Of a stretch of 64,000 nt of DNA, positions 47,772-56,759 are shown piece by piece (the first letter of the stretch is position 1; every line of letters begins with the position of its first letter). Position numbers and translations under genes: made by a program. The notes beneath the pieces were generated by a model that was not told the origin of the DNA, did not search any database, and saw only the letters and a program-made list of their open reading frames with translations. Where the stretch lies: the NCBI RefSeq assembly GCF_022347725.1, contig NZ_JAKRGB010000010.1:62001-126000 (forward strand), given 5' to 3'. This DNA comes from Ruegeria sp. Ofav3-42. Its GTDB lineage: Bacteria > Pseudomonadota > Alphaproteobacteria > Rhodobacterales > Rhodobacteraceae.

Positions 47772-48584
47772 ATGAAAGAACATCGTGGCCGCCTGACCAA
47801 GGACGGCATCCGCATCTATGAACAGGGTGACTTTGCCGGCATGCACGCGGCAGGGGCCTTGGCCGCGCGGATACTCGACGATATTGCCAGCCATGTCTTT
47901 CCCGGCCAGACCACCGGCGCGATTGACGGGCTCATCACGCAGATGGTCGAGGATGCAGGCGCGACATCGGCGACGATTGGCTACAAGGGCTATCAGCACG
48001 CCAGTTGCATCAGTGTGAATCACGTGGTCTGTCACGGCATTCCCGGCGACAAGCGTCTGAAGGACGGCGATATCCTGAATATCGACGTCACGGTCATCGT
48101 TGACGGCTGGTTCGGCGATACTTCGCGCATGTACGTGGCGGGCAAACTGCCCCGCAAGGCCGAGCGCCTGATCCAGGTGACCCATGATGCGCTGTTCAAG
48201 GGAATCGAAGCGGTCAAGCCGGGCAACACCTTCGGCGATATCGGTCACGCCATTCAGGCCTATGTCGAGGCGCACCGGATGAGCGTCGTGCGCGATTTCT
48301 GCGGCCACGGTCTGGGCCGGGTGTTCCACGCGCCACCAAATGTTCTGCATTATGGCCGTCCGGGTACGGGTGCGGTACTGGAAGAGGGTATGTTCTTCAC
48401 CATCGAACCGATGGTGAATTTGGGCCGTCCCGAAACCAAAACGCTGGCCGATGACTGGACCGCCGTGACGCGCGACAAGTCCCTGTCAGCACAGTTTGAA
48501 CACTCTGTGGGTGTGACGGCAGATGGGGTCGAGATTTTTACCCTGTCCCCGGGCGGCAAGTTCCACCCGACCTATTCGTCCTGA
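47772..48584 (+). CDS. map: Methionine aminopeptidase, type I
   Basis: A 270-residue metalloprotease that removes the initiator Met. The five metal ligands are visible in ILNIDVTVIVDGWFGDTSRM (two Asp), GHGLGRVFH (His), FTIEPMVNLG (Glu) and AQFEHSVGVT (Glu). The substrate pocket has SCISVNHVVCHGIPGDKRLK. It lacks the N-terminal extension of type Ib enzymes apart from a short leader. The 192-base upstream gap holds no gene. The 3' end overlaps a possible small gene on the other strand. Confidence 0.95.
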   Translation: MKEHRGRLTKDGIRIYEQGDFAGMHAAGALAARILDDIASHVFPGQTTGAIDGLITQMVEDAGATSATIGYKGYQHASCISVNHVVCHGIPGDKRLKDGDILNIDVTVIVDGWFGDTSRMYVAGKLPRKAERLIQVTHDALFKGIEAVKPGNTFGDIGHAIQAYVEAHRMSVVRDFCGHGLGRVFHAPPNVLHYGRPGTGAVLEEGMFFTIEPMVNLGRPETKTLADDWTAVTRDKSLSAQFEHSVGVTADGVEIFTLSPGGKFHPTYSS

Positions 48585-48751
48585 TCGGCGGCCTGCTCGC
48601 GCAGGAGTTTCAACAGCAATGTCTCTGACCCCCACGGTGTGATTGCATCGTGGATGAAGACAGGCGCGCGCATCGGCTTAGGTTCCGGCCCAGTGCGGGC
48701 TTCGGCGTCCTTCGAAAGTGTCCAGAGGGGTGAGGTTAAAGCGCGATCCAT
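48572..48751 (-). CDS. Possible 59-residue protein between map and the HAD gene
   Basis: ATG 48751 to TAG 48572 reads MDRALTSPLWTLSKDAEART and on to LLLKLLREQAADQDE, a mixed hydrophobic and charged sequence with no recognised family. It starts 23 bases after the HAD phosphatase stop on the same strand and overlaps the last 13 bases of map. No good ribosome site is visible, so coupling to the HAD gene would be needed. The alternative is that the 190-base gap is non-coding. Confidence 0.3.
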   Translation of the reverse strand: MDRALTSPLWTLSKDAEARTGPEPKPMRAPVFIHDAITPWGSETLLLKLLREQAADQDE

Positions 48752-48774
48752 GGACCGAGCTTACCATGGTCGGG

Positions 48775-49410
48775 TCAGATTCCCAAAAGAGCCGGAACCT
48801 CGGCCATATCGGAAAAGACCTCAGCTCCGATTTCGGCAAGTTGCGCCCCGTCATCATGCGCTGCGTAGCCTAGGCATCGCATACCGGCGCGGATCGCTGC
48901 CGTGGCTCCGCTGGCGCTGTCTTCTATCACGACCGGCGACTTGGCCCCGAAGTGGCGCGCGGCGGTCAGGAACATCGTGGGATCTGGTTTGCCGACGCCC
49001 ACGGTATAGGCTGAGAACATCGCGCCCTGGAATCGGTCCCACAGATCGTTCTGGCCCAGCGTGATCTGCATTTTCTCAATGTGACCGTTCGAAGCCACGC
49101 AGTACGGAATAGCTTTGGCCTCCAAATGCATCAGCAATTCACGCGCACCCGGAACAAGGGGCACGCCATCGCGCAACCGGGCATAGGTTTCCCGGTACAC
49201 CTCGTCAATCCATGCATCGGGCAAATTTGCACCCATTTCTTGGGCAATCTCCTGCGCCTTGGCCATGGTCGTTCCGACAAAAAGCGCCATGCACTCGCCC
49301 ATCGTCAGAGGCAGGCCATAGCGCGCGAGGCTTTCAATCATCACCTGATTAGACAGGGGCTCGCTATCGACCAGAACGCCGTCGCAATCGAAAATCACCA
49401 GATCGTGCAT
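48775..49410 (-). CDS. HAD-superfamily phosphatase (beta-phosphoglucomutase-like)
   Basis: A 211-residue HAD hydrolase, subfamily I with a helical cap. Motif I IFDCDGVLVDSEPL (nucleophile Asp8 and acid/base Asp10), motif II VASNG, motif III Lys in VGVGKPDPTMFL and motif IV VIEDSASGATAAI are all present. These proteins dephosphorylate sugar or glycolate phosphates; relatives in the family are often called 2-deoxyglucose-6-phosphatase or phosphoglycolate phosphatase. The substrate here is not known. Stands 86 bases from the rsmD stop on the same strand. Confidence 0.9.
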   Translation of the reverse strand: MHDLVIFDCDGVLVDSEPLSNQVMIESLARYGLPLTMGECMALFVGTTMAKAQEIAQEMGANLPDAWIDEVYRETYARLRDGVPLVPGARELLMHLEAKAIPYCVASNGHIEKMQITLGQNDLWDRFQGAMFSAYTVGVGKPDPTMFLTAARHFGAKSPVVIEDSASGATAAIRAGMRCLGYAAHDDGAQLAEIGAEVFSDMAEVPALLGI

Positions 49411-49496
49411 TGGGACCTCAGCCTGTTATAGCGTTGCGTATCCGAGGGGGGACGGGTTGACAAGTTTCTGACAAGCGTCATTTTTGACACCCTGTT

Positions 49497-50057
49497 TCAG
49501 TCTGAAACACTGTTCCACATCAATGAGATATGCGTGTCGCCGAACCTTCGGTTATCTTGCGTCGTAAAGCCGTCAGGCGCGACCATAGGTGCATTCTCTT
49601 CCCATACAACCAACGCGTCATCAGCTATCCATCCGCCTTCAATCGCCTTGGTCAGGGCTTTCTGGCCCAGGGACTTTCCGTAGGGTGGGTCCAAAAAAAT
49701 CAGATCATAGGCTGCTTGGGTATTCTCGCCCAAGCGTGTCGCGTCGCGACGGATCAGGTCCGTGCGGTCAGCGCTGCGCGTCAGATCGATGTTCTTGCGG
49801 ATCAATCCCTGTGCGACACGCCCGTCGTCGACAAAGGTGACATGCGCCGCACCGCGCGAGAGGGCCTCAAGCCCCAGCGCACCTGTTCCTGCGAACAGAT
49901 CCAGCACACGCAGGCCATCAAAAGCGATTTGGTGGCTCAGAACGTTGAACAGGCTCTCGCGGACCCGGTCCGTGGTGGGGCGCAGATGCGCCCCGGCGTC
50001 GCCTTTGCCAACCGAGGCCAGAGCGCGGCCCCGGAACTCTCCGGCGATGATCCTCAC
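49497..50057 (-). CDS. rsmD: 16S rRNA (guanine966-N2)-methyltransferase RsmD
   Basis: A 186-residue SAM-dependent methyltransferase that makes m2G966 in 16S rRNA. MRIIAGEFRGRALA, LRPTTDRVRESLFNVL, DLFAGTGALGLEALSRGA (SAM loop) and the catalytic LIFLDPPYGKSLG (DPPY) are diagnostic. The start is a GTG that overlaps the stop of the upstream oxidoreductase (GTGA). Normal length. Confidence 0.95.
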   Translation of the reverse strand: MRIIAGEFRGRALASVGKGDAGAHLRPTTDRVRESLFNVLSHQIAFDGLRVLDLFAGTGALGLEALSRGAAHVTFVDDGRVAQGLIRKNIDLTRSADRTDLIRRDATRLGENTQAAYDLIFLDPPYGKSLGQKALTKAIEGGWIADDALVVWEENAPMVAPDGFTTQDNRRFGDTHISLMWNSVSD

Positions 50058-51265
50058 GCCTTGAGCAGCGGTTTCAGATCCGCTTCCGGGTCCGCCACGA
50101 TCGCGGGATCAGCGGTTTTACCGGCCTCGATCAGGCGTTTGCCGATCATGTAGGCGCGCGGGTCGTTCATCGCGTCCACGGCGATCAGCTGATCGCCTTT
50201 ATAGTACCAGTACGACACCGTTTGCCCCTCACCCTTGCGGGTGATTACACGATCATATCCGGTATTTAGACCCGCAATTTGCAATTTGACGTCATACTGA
50301 TCCGACCAGAACCACGGCGTCGCAACGTAGTCCTTAGCGGCACCCAGCATGTTCTGCGCAACGATCTCGGCCTGGTCTATGGCATTCGGCACGCTCTCCA
50401 ACCGGATACGGCCGCCGTTATGCGGGAATGAGGCACAATCGCCAGCCGCCCAGATCGACGGATCGGACGTGCGCCCGTGGGCGTCGGTCTTGATCCCGTT
50501 GTCCAGCTCCAGCCCAGCCATCTCGGCCAGCTGTGTCGACGGAGCAATGCCTACGCCTACCACGACGAAATCGACCTCCAGCTCGGTGCCGTCGGTCAGG
50601 ATGGCTCCGGTGACCTTACCATCTTGGCCCACCAGACGGTCCAGCCCGACCCCTTCGCGGATATCGGCACCGTACTCGCTGTGCAGAGCGCGGAAGTAAT
50701 CGCTGGTTTCCGGCGCCGCGACACGTTGCAGGATGCGATCGGCCATCTCAACCAGAGTAACCTTGACACCGCGCTTGGCGCAAACGGCAGCCGCCTCAAG
50801 CCCAATGTAACCGCCACCAACGATCAGGGCGCGGGCGCCCTCTTTCACTCGGGGCTCCATCTCGTCGATATGCGTCAGATCGCGCACGACATGGACGCCT
50901 TCCAGCTCCCCGCCGATAGCGGCTGGCAGGTAGCGCGGGTCTGAGCCAGTGGTCAGGGCAAGTTCATCGTAGGAAATCACCTCATCGCCCAGCGATACGG
51001 TTTTAGCCTTAGGATCAATCGCGGTCACGCGCTGTCCCAGACGCAGCGTGATGTTGTTGTCGGTGTAAAAGCTCTCGGGACGCAGGAACAGACGCTCAAG
51101 CTCCATCTCACCCAGCAGATAGGCCTTGGACAGCGGCGGGCGCTGATAGGGCAGATGCGGCTCGGCCCCGATCAAAGTGATGTCGCCTTCAAACCCGTCC
51201 TTGCGCAGCCGCGCAACAAGCGACGATCCCGCCTGTCCGGCTCCGATCACAACAATATGGCTCAT
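50054..51265 (-). CDS. NAD(P)H-dependent ferredoxin/rubredoxin-type reductase
   Basis: A 403-residue FAD enzyme of the putidaredoxin/rhodocoxin reductase family: FAD loop IVVIGAGQAGSSLVARLRKD, PYQRPPLSKAYLLG, NAD loop ALIVGGGYIGLEAAAVCAKR, the C-terminal FAD motif IWAAGDCASFPHNGGRIRLE and SVPNAIDQAEIVAQNM. It passes electrons from NAD(P)H to a 2Fe-2S ferredoxin, often for a cytochrome P450 or dioxygenase; no partner is nearby. Coupled to rsmD by overlap, and divergent from the Prx5 gene 99 bases away. Confidence 0.9.
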   Translation of the reverse strand: MSHIVVIGAGQAGSSLVARLRKDGFEGDITLIGAEPHLPYQRPPLSKAYLLGEMELERLFLRPESFYTDNNITLRLGQRVTAIDPKAKTVSLGDEVISYDELALTTGSDPRYLPAAIGGELEGVHVVRDLTHIDEMEPRVKEGARALIVGGGYIGLEAAAVCAKRGVKVTLVEMADRILQRVAAPETSDYFRALHSEYGADIREGVGLDRLVGQDGKVTGAILTDGTELEVDFVVVGVGIAPSTQLAEMAGLELDNGIKTDAHGRTSDPSIWAAGDCASFPHNGGRIRLESVPNAIDQAEIVAQNMLGAAKDYVATPWFWSDQYDVKLQIAGLNTGYDRVITRKGEGQTVSYWYYKGDQLIAVDAMNDPRAYMIGKRLIEAGKTADPAIVADPEADLKPLLKA

Positions 51266-51364
51266 CTTCTTCCTGCCCCGTCAAATACCCGTGGTTTCAT
51301 TCACGCGCTCACCTATATTGCGGCTGAGCCCGACTCTGCAAATCCAATCGACAGGAGGAACAAG

Positions 51365-51850
51365 ATGATTTCAACAGGTGATATGCTTCCCGACGCAACG
51401 TTGACCCAAATGGGGGCGGAAGGACCCGAAGAGGTTCGGATTTCAGACAAGACCAAGGGCCGCAAAGTCGTGATCTTCGCCGTGCCTGGCGCATTCACGC
51501 CGACTTGCCATTCGGCCCATGTGCCCAGCTTTATGCGCACCAAGGACCAATTCGAAGCCAAGGGCGTGGACGAGATCATCTGCGTCTCCGTCAACGATCC
51601 CTTTGTAATGGGCGCGTGGGGAGAAGCGACAGGCGCGACCGGCGCTGGTCTGACCATGCTGGCCGATGCCGCATCCGAATTCACCAAGGCTATTGGCATG
51701 GATTTCGACGCCCCACCCGTGGGCCTGATCGCACGGTCGAAACGCTATGCCATGCTGGTTGAGGACGGCAAGATCACAGCACTGAACCTGGAAGAAAACC
51801 CGGGTGCCTGCGAGGTTTCGGCCGGCGAAGGTCTGTTGGATTCCATCTGA
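51365..51850 (+). CDS. Peroxiredoxin, Prx5 type
   Basis: A 161-residue atypical 2-Cys or 1-Cys Prx5-type peroxidase. Peroxidatic Cys48 in VPGAFTPTCHSAHVPSF, then DEIICVSVNDPFVMGAWGEA and RSKRYAMLVEDGKITALNLE. It reduces hydroperoxides with glutaredoxin or thioredoxin. GGAGGAACAAG before ATG 51365 decides the start. Together with the 1-Cys enzyme at 25 kb and the AhpD-like protein at 42 kb it adds to peroxide defence. Confidence 0.93.
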   Translation: MISTGDMLPDATLTQMGAEGPEEVRISDKTKGRKVVIFAVPGAFTPTCHSAHVPSFMRTKDQFEAKGVDEIICVSVNDPFVMGAWGEATGATGAGLTMLADAASEFTKAIGMDFDAPPVGLIARSKRYAMLVEDGKITALNLEENPGACEVSAGEGLLDSI

Positions 51851-51857
51851 GGCAATC

Positions 51858-51878
51858 GGCCCCGGAACTGCCGGGGCC
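51858..51878 (+). terminator. Probable terminator of the Prx5 gene
   Basis: GGCCCCGG / CCGGGGCC perfect 8-bp stem with AACTG loop, 8 bases after the stop. Only a short ATTT follows, so strength is uncertain. Confidence 0.65.
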
Positions 51879-51952
51879 ATTTGAATCCTATTTAACTTGA
51901 TGCAACTCCCTGATGGGCCGATACTTGCCCTATTAAATCAGGGAGTTCGTTG

Positions 51953-52198
51953 ATGAAACTGAAAGTAATCACACTTGTTCTGGGCTCAGCGGGCGCTTTG
52001 GCCGCTTGCGGTCCGGCCCCAACGCCCCAGCAGCAACAGGCGCGACAGCATGAAATTGCCTGTCTCAGCGGTACTTTAGGTGGTGCGCTTGTCGGCGGCG
52101 TCATTGGCAATCAGTTCGGCGGTGGCTCGGGCCGGGACATTCTGACCGCGGCCGGTGCCGTAGCGGGCGGCGCCTCGGGTCAGCGTTACGCGTGCTAA
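51953..52198 (+). CDS. Small glycine-zipper lipoprotein
   Basis: An 81-residue protein with a lipoprotein signal (ITLVLGSAGALAAC, lipid Cys18) followed by PAPTPQQQQARQ and a glycine-zipper stretch GTLGGALVGGVIGNQFGGGS, GAVAGGASGQRYAC. Such Rick_17kDa/SlyB-like lipoproteins sit in the outer membrane. GGAG lies 8 bases before ATG 51953. It runs into the EF-hand gene with 11 bases between. Confidence 0.75.
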   Translation: MKLKVITLVLGSAGALAACGPAPTPQQQQARQHEIACLSGTLGGALVGGVIGNQFGGGSGRDILTAAGAVAGGASGQRYAC

Positions 52199-52209
52199 GG
52201 AGATTTGCG

Positions 52210-52557
52210 ATGAAACTAGGAATTTTCACGGCAGCCGTCGTTATGTTGGCTAGTGCAGTTTCTGCGGAATCTGCAGGGGAACTGCACGAAAAGCAACTGA
52301 ACGCCATTGATGCGAACAATGATGGTTTCCTGTCCAAGGATGAGTTCAACGCGTTTTCGGACTATGCCTTTCAGGAAATGGACGAAGACAAGAACGGAAC
52401 GCTCGGGCTGGAAGAGGCAAAACCTTTTCTGGACATTAAGCAGTTCCAGAATGTTGACCAAAACAACGACGATCTTATTTCCAGGGCTGAATACAACGCG
52501 CAAATGAACGCTGATTTCTCATCGGCCGATCAGGACGGAAACGGCCAGTTGGATTGA
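52210..52557 (+). CDS. Exported EF-hand calcium-binding protein
   Basis: A 115-residue protein with signal peptide (VVMLASAVSA) and four EF-hand loops: DANNDGFLSKDEF, DEDKNGTLGLEE, DQNNDDLISRAEY and a C-terminal DQDGNGQLD that lacks its exit helix. Acidic residues sit at positions 1, 3, 5, 9 and 12 of the loops as needed for calcium. Periplasmic calcium buffering or sensing is likely. AAGGAGATTTGCG precedes the ATG. Neighbours are two lipoprotein genes in the same orientation. Confidence 0.82.
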   Translation: MKLGIFTAAVVMLASAVSAESAGELHEKQLNAIDANNDGFLSKDEFNAFSDYAFQEMDEDKNGTLGLEEAKPFLDIKQFQNVDQNNDDLISRAEYNAQMNADFSSADQDGNGQLD

Positions 52558-52591
52558 ACTCAGCCCCAGGCGGCACAGACAGGAGCGTAGA

Positions 52592-52900
52592 ATGAAAAAG
52601 TGGTTTACCCTCGGCATTCTGGGATTTCTTGCCGCCTGTGACGCGCCACAGGCGCCCGTGGTGACCGGACCGGACGGACAGGCCCGAATTCAGATCAGCA
52701 TCTCGGGCCTGACCTGCTATGAGACCCGCTGTCTGGACATCAATCCATCAGCACGCAGCGTGAGGTCGGTTGGAAACCGAACAACCCGTATCCCCGGCGA
52801 CATTGACGTCAGCGACGGCACGCTCACGCCCGCCGAATTCCGGCGTCTTGGGGAAATCGCCACCCTCGCAGGAGGAATGGGATCAAGAGGAGACCGTTAG
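52592..52900 (+). CDS. Small lipoprotein of unknown function
   Basis: A 102-residue protein with lipobox LGFLAAC (Cys15) and no recognised domain after it; two cysteines in [20 protein letters not shown] may form a disulfide. It follows the EF-hand gene by 34 bases with GGAGCG before the ATG. The last 4 bases overlap the end of the opposing dehydratase gene. Confidence 0.6.
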   Translation: MKKWFTLGILGFLAACDAPQAPVVTGPDGQARIQISISGLTCYETRCLDINPSARSVRSVGNRTTRIPGDIDVSDGTLTPAEFRRLGEIATLAGGMGSRGDR

Positions 52901-53190
52901 ACGAGACTGTCCATCTTGCGCGCAAGCTTGGCGTCCTGCGCAGAAAGCCCGCCCACATCATGGGTCGACAGAACCACCTCGACCGTGCGGTAAACGTTTG
53001 ACCATTCAGGATGGTGGTTCCATTTCTCGGCAAAGATCGCCACTTGGGTCATCCAACCGAATGCATGAACGAAATCCTCGAAAATAAAGGTTTTCGTCAA
53101 CGCGTCCCGGTCCTTGACCATGGTCCAGCCGTTCTTGAACAGCGGGTCCAGAAGGGGGCCGCGCGTCTCGGTCGACAGTAACTCCGTCAT
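52897..53190 (-). CDS. Pterin-4a-carbinolamine dehydratase family protein
   Basis: A 97-residue PCD/DCoH protein: [40 protein letters not shown] with the catalytic His pair of the EKxNHHPEW motif, and [15 protein letters not shown]. It recycles carbinolamine formed by aromatic amino acid hydroxylases; no such hydroxylase is in the window, so another role such as molybdopterin-related chemistry is possible. The start overlaps the preceding gene stop by ATGA. Confidence 0.9.
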   Translation of the reverse strand: MTELLSTETRGPLLDPLFKNGWTMVKDRDALTKTFIFEDFVHAFGWMTQVAIFAEKWNHHPEWSNVYRTVEVVLSTHDVGGLSAQDAKLARKMDSLV

Positions 53191-54374
53191 TGCTGTTCCT
53201 CCGGGTTCGGTTTTCTGAACGGGCCATAGTCCGTCAGAATCTCGATCTCTTCTCCCACTGCGTTGGCCTCGGCGTCCAGGTATTTCTTGATCGCATCCGC
53301 AAAGCCCGGGTCGCTGACCCAATGCAAGCTATGCGTGCGCGTGGGCAGATAGCCGCGCGCCAGCTTGTGTTCGCCCTGCGCACCAGCCTCGACCCGTGCC
53401 AGACCGTCCGCGATGGCAAAGTCGATCGCCCTATAATAGCACAGTTCGAAATGCAGACAGGCGTGATGCTCGACACAGCCCCAGTACCGGCCATAAAGCG
53501 TTTCGCGACCGATAAAATTCAGCGCCCCCGCGATGGGGTGTCCATCCCGTTCCGCCAGCACCAGAGCCATATCATCTGTCATGGTTTCATGCGCAATATC
53601 AAAGAATTGACGGGTCAGATAAGGCATGCCCCACTTTCGTGACCCGGTATCCTGATAGAACTGCCAGAAGGCGTCCCAATGTTCCGGGCGCAGGTCTTCC
53701 CCCGTCAGAGTGCGGATTTCGCCACCAAAATCGTTGGCCTGCGCGCGCTCTTTGCGGATGTTCTTGCGTTTGCGCGAGGATAGTGCCGCGAGAAACCCGT
53801 CAAAGTCAGTGTATTCATCGTTCAGCCAATGGAATTGCTGCGAATGGCGCAGCATCAGACCCATTTGCTCTCCTGCCAGCGCCTCTTCTTCGGTGCAAAA
53901 GGTCGCGTGGATCGAGGACACCTGATTGTCGGCGGCCAGTTGTACGGCCCCCTGTACCAGCGCAGAAAGTCCAATCGCATCATAACCTGGTCGCACCAGA
54001 AACCTGCGACCTGTCGCGGGCGTGAACGGTACCGCGATCTGCAGCTTGGGATAATACCGCCCGCCCGCGTTTTCGTAGGCATGCGCCCAGTTGTGGTCAA
54101 AGATGTACTCGCCCTGGCTGTGGGATTTTGCGTACATCGGTGCCGCCGCGATCAGCATGCCGTCCAGATAAGCCGTCAGGTACTGAGGCTGCCAACCGGT
54201 GCCTCGCCCGACTGAACCGCTGTTTTCCAGAGCCGACAAAAACCGATGGGTCGTGAAGGGGTCAAACGGACGGCCGCCATCTGCAACCTCCGGGCAGGCG
54301 CAACTATCCCACTCTGCCGCAGGTATCTGCGACAACGAGCCCAGTATCCGAACTTCGATCTGTGCCTGATCCAT
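53187..54374 (-). CDS. FemAB-like GNAT protein (PF04339 type)
   Basis: A 395-residue member of the peptidogalycan-biosynthesis/FemAB-like family: [94 protein letters not shown]. The name reflects similarity to acyltransferases that add amino acids or acyl groups; the substrate is unknown. Overlaps the pterin dehydratase gene. Confidence 0.87.
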   Translation of the reverse strand: MDQAQIEVRILGSLSQIPAAEWDSCACPEVADGGRPFDPFTTHRFLSALENSGSVGRGTGWQPQYLTAYLDGMLIAAAPMYAKSHSQGEYIFDHNWAHAYENAGGRYYPKLQIAVPFTPATGRRFLVRPGYDAIGLSALVQGAVQLAADNQVSSIHATFCTEEEALAGEQMGLMLRHSQQFHWLNDEYTDFDGFLAALSSRKRKNIRKERAQANDFGGEIRTLTGEDLRPEHWDAFWQFYQDTGSRKWGMPYLTRQFFDIAHETMTDDMALVLAERDGHPIAGALNFIGRETLYGRYWGCVEHHACLHFELCYYRAIDFAIADGLARVEAGAQGEHKLARGYLPTRTHSLHWVSDPGFADAIKKYLDAEANAVGEEIEILTDYGPFRKPNPEEQQ

Positions 54375-54419
54375 ATGCCCTCCGCGTCTGATCTTTATCT
54401 GTGACGACGTGGGGTTGGA

Positions 54420-55187
54420 TCAACCCGAATGCGCGGCGAGATACCCTTCGAAGGTCACATTATCGGCAACTGCGCGCGCCTTTGCCTCTTGTTCGGGCGA
54501 CCGCACCGTCCAGCACAGGATCGGCACGCCGCGCGCCTTCAGCTCGGCCACACGGGGGCGATCCAGATCCTCAACCTCATGACTGATGAAACTGGCACCG
54601 ACGCGGTCGAAATCGGGGATGTCGCGCAGATGGTCACAGACGCTCTGAGGCAGCAGCTCGACCTTAGGCTGGTACGATCCTGTCACGATACCGCGCGGCA
54701 AATTCGGAGCCAGCCGCGCCAGTTCGGCCACGGAATTGGGGTTGAACGACATCAGCGCAACCGGCCCTTCATAGCCCTGCAAGGCGCGCACCGCGTCCTG
54801 TTCCAACGGACCCACGGATGTGCCCATGGTGCCATCCTGATCCTTGAATTCGATCAGCAGCGGCACTTTGCCCGACACGATGTCCAGCACCTCATCCAAC
54901 GTCGGGATGCCATCATCTGCGTGCAGCAATGCCGTTTCCGAAGCCTGGGCCGACGTGATCTGCTGGATCGGTCCGGGCTGCCCGGTCAGACGTTTCATGT
55001 CGTAGTCATGAAACACCATTGCGCGGTTGTCTGAGGTCCGTTGCAGATCGATTTCGATCCCATACCCGGCTTCGACAGCGGCACGAATGGCCGCCCGGCT
55101 GTTTTCCGGGCGGTTGTCCTCTTTGTCGTGCAGCGCGCGATGCGCCAGCGGGACTTGAAGGAAGGCGTCAGGCAGCGAAGGCGTCAT
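54420..55187 (-). CDS. Glycerophosphodiester phosphodiesterase
   Basis: A 255-residue GDPD-type TIM barrel. LAHRALHDKEDNRPENSRAA carries the active-site His-Arg and Glu-Asn, EIDLQRTSDNRAMVFHDYDM the metal Glu-x-Asp and catalytic His, and the barrel end GVPILCWTVRSPEQ the conserved Trp-Thr-Val. It releases glycerol-3-phosphate from deacylated phospholipids. No signal peptide, so cytosolic. The start overlaps the RidA stop by 4 bases. Confidence 0.9.
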   Translation of the reverse strand: MTPSLPDAFLQVPLAHRALHDKEDNRPENSRAAIRAAVEAGYGIEIDLQRTSDNRAMVFHDYDMKRLTGQPGPIQQITSAQASETALLHADDGIPTLDEVLDIVSGKVPLLIEFKDQDGTMGTSVGPLEQDAVRALQGYEGPVALMSFNPNSVAELARLAPNLPRGIVTGSYQPKVELLPQSVCDHLRDIPDFDRVGASFISHEVEDLDRPRVAELKARGVPILCWTVRSPEQEAKARAVADNVTFEGYLAAHSG

Positions 55188-55639
55188 TGAACTTCGAAAA
55201 TGCCTTCGATCTCGACAGCGACGCCCAAAGGCAACGCCGCCGCGCTGACGGCCGAGCGCGAGTGGCGACCCGCGTCACCCAGCGCTTCGACCAGGAAATC
55301 CGATGCGCCGTTGATCACCTGCGGTTGCGCGGTGAAATCGGCAGTCGAGTTCACGAAACCGGTCAGCTTGATAACCCGGACCAGCTTTTCGATGTCGCCA
55401 CCGCAGGCTGCTTTGACTTGCGCCAGCAGGTTGATGGCACAGACCTTGGCCGCGGCAGCGCCCGCTTCCACCTCCATGTCATCCCCTAGCTTGCCGGTGA
55501 TCAGATCATCATCCTTCGAGATCTGGCCCGAAACATAGACGATGTTTCCCACGCGCACGAACGGCACGTAGTTGGCAGCCGGCGCAGGTGCGTCCGGCAG
55601 GTTGACGCCCAGGCTTTCCAGTTTAGCCGCGATGCTCAT
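55184..55639 (-). CDS. RidA family protein
   Basis: A 151-residue RidA/YjgF/UK114 protein of the longer (YjgH/TdcF-like) subgroup: NIVYVSGQISKDDDLITGKL, LVRVIKLTGFVNSTADFTAQ, GRHSRSAVSAAALPLGVAVE. RidA proper hydrolyses reactive enamine/imine intermediates using a conserved Arg, here in GRHSRSAV. GGGAGGAAAC precedes ATG 55639. It leads a two-gene unit with the diesterase. Confidence 0.9.
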   Translation of the reverse strand: MSIAAKLESLGVNLPDAPAPAANYVPFVRVGNIVYVSGQISKDDDLITGKLGDDMEVEAGAAAAKVCAINLLAQVKAACGGDIEKLVRVIKLTGFVNSTADFTAQPQVINGASDFLVEALGDAGRHSRSAVSAAALPLGVAVEIEGIFEVQ

Positions 55640-55654
55640 GAAGTTTCCTCCCAA

Positions 55655-55919
55655 TTTTGAGTCGGGGCGAAGCTAACCGGGAAGACCGGGATCGGAAAGT
55701 GAGAAAACAGCGATGTGATCCGCACCAAAAGTGGGCGTAACTTTTCTTATTCCGAACTGTTGAACTTGTGTCACTTTACCTAGACCCGTCGGGCGGGTTA
55801 AACGCTATCTGTTTCATATTGGTGGTGAAACGGATATGTGACATCGGATTAGGCCGGACAAAACGGCCACAGGCAGTATTGATTGAGCGTTCGGGCAGGT
55901 AACAACCGAACGGTTTGGA
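55655..55919. other. 265-base divergent promoter region
   Basis: This gap between ridA-like and mlaA contains no open frame of note. It includes GTTTCA-N9-TGAAAC (about 55810-55830), an interrupted inverted repeat, and an AT-rich stretch around 55740-55770 that can hold promoters for both genes. No regulator can be assigned. Confidence 0.4.
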
Positions 55920-56759
55920 GTGGCAAAGACCGTGTTGAGCAGAATCAGCCTTAAACCCCTGATCGTCCTGTCCCTGATGGCAGTTCTCAGCGCTTGCACC
56001 ACCCGGCCCCCGGAAGGGGCACCACAGGGTGAAGTGTTTGATCCGTATGAAAGAAACAACCGGGGCATCCACAAGTTCAACCTTGGCGTCGACCGGTTTC
56101 TGTTTCGCCCTGCCTCGAAAGGGTATGTGAAAATCGTCCCCGACCCGATGGTGACCAGCTTCAACCATTTTGCCGAGAACCTGACAATGCCAGGTCAGGC
56201 TTTGGACTACCTGCTGCAGGGCAACATCAAGCAATCGGGCAACGCATTGCTGCGGTTTGTGATCAATACCACTGTGGGCGGCGCGGGTCTTTCCGACCCA
56301 GCCAGCGAACTGAATCTTCCGCCCGTGGACACCGATTTCGGTGAAACCCTGCACGTCTGGGGCGTGGGCGAGGGCGCTTATGTTGAACTGCCCCTTTATG
56401 GCCCGTCCACTCAGCGGGACTCGATTGGTGTTATCGTCAACCTGTTCTCGAATCCGATCAACTTCTCTCCTGTCCGGCCGGTCGACAATATCGGCGTCTA
56501 TGCCGAGGTCGTGCGCCGCATGGGCGATCGGGGGCGTTTCTCGGACACGGTCGACTCGATCTTGTATGAAAGCGCGGACAGTTACGCGCAGGCACGCACC
56601 ATCTACCTACAAAATCGCCGCTTTGAACTGGCAAGAGACGATGAGGAAGCCTATCTGGGTCTGTACGATGACCCCTATGCAGACACCGGGACCGACCCTG
56701 TCAGGGACCCCTACCTTGACCCCTACGAGGACCCATATGAGGACCCATATGCCGAGTAA
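55920..56759 (+). CDS. mlaA: Phospholipid-binding lipoprotein MlaA (VacJ)
   Basis: A 279-residue outer membrane lipoprotein of the Mla lipid-asymmetry system: lipobox LSAC (Cys24), FDPYERNNRGIHKFNLGVDR, FRPASKGYVKIVPDPMVTSF, NHFAENLTMPGQALDYLLQG, FVINTTVGGAGLSDPASELN, ETLHVWGVGEGAYVELPLYG. It removes misplaced phospholipids from the outer leaflet. GTG 55920 or GTG 55932 may start it. The C-terminus is a DPY-rich repeat (DPYLDPYEDPYEDPYAE) not usual for the family. Overlaps mlaC. Confidence 0.92.
   Translation: MAKTVLSRISLKPLIVLSLMAVLSACTTRPPEGAPQGEVFDPYERNNRGIHKFNLGVDRFLFRPASKGYVKIVPDPMVTSFNHFAENLTMPGQALDYLLQGNIKQSGNALLRFVINTTVGGAGLSDPASELNLPPVDTDFGETLHVWGVGEGAYVELPLYGPSTQRDSIGVIVNLFSNPINFSPVRPVDNIGVYAEVVRRMGDRGRFSDTVDSILYESADSYAQARTIYLQNRRFELARDDEEAYLGLYDDPYADTGTDPVRDPYLDPYEDPYEDPYAE
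56727..56750 (+). repeat. 12-base tandem duplication at the mlaA/mlaC junction
   Basis: GAGGACCCATAT occurs twice in direct succession (56727-56738 and 56739-56750). It encodes EDPY twice at the end of MlaA, and the second copy supplies the AT of the mlaC ATG at 56749, while the first creates another in-frame ATG at 56737. Confidence 0.85.
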
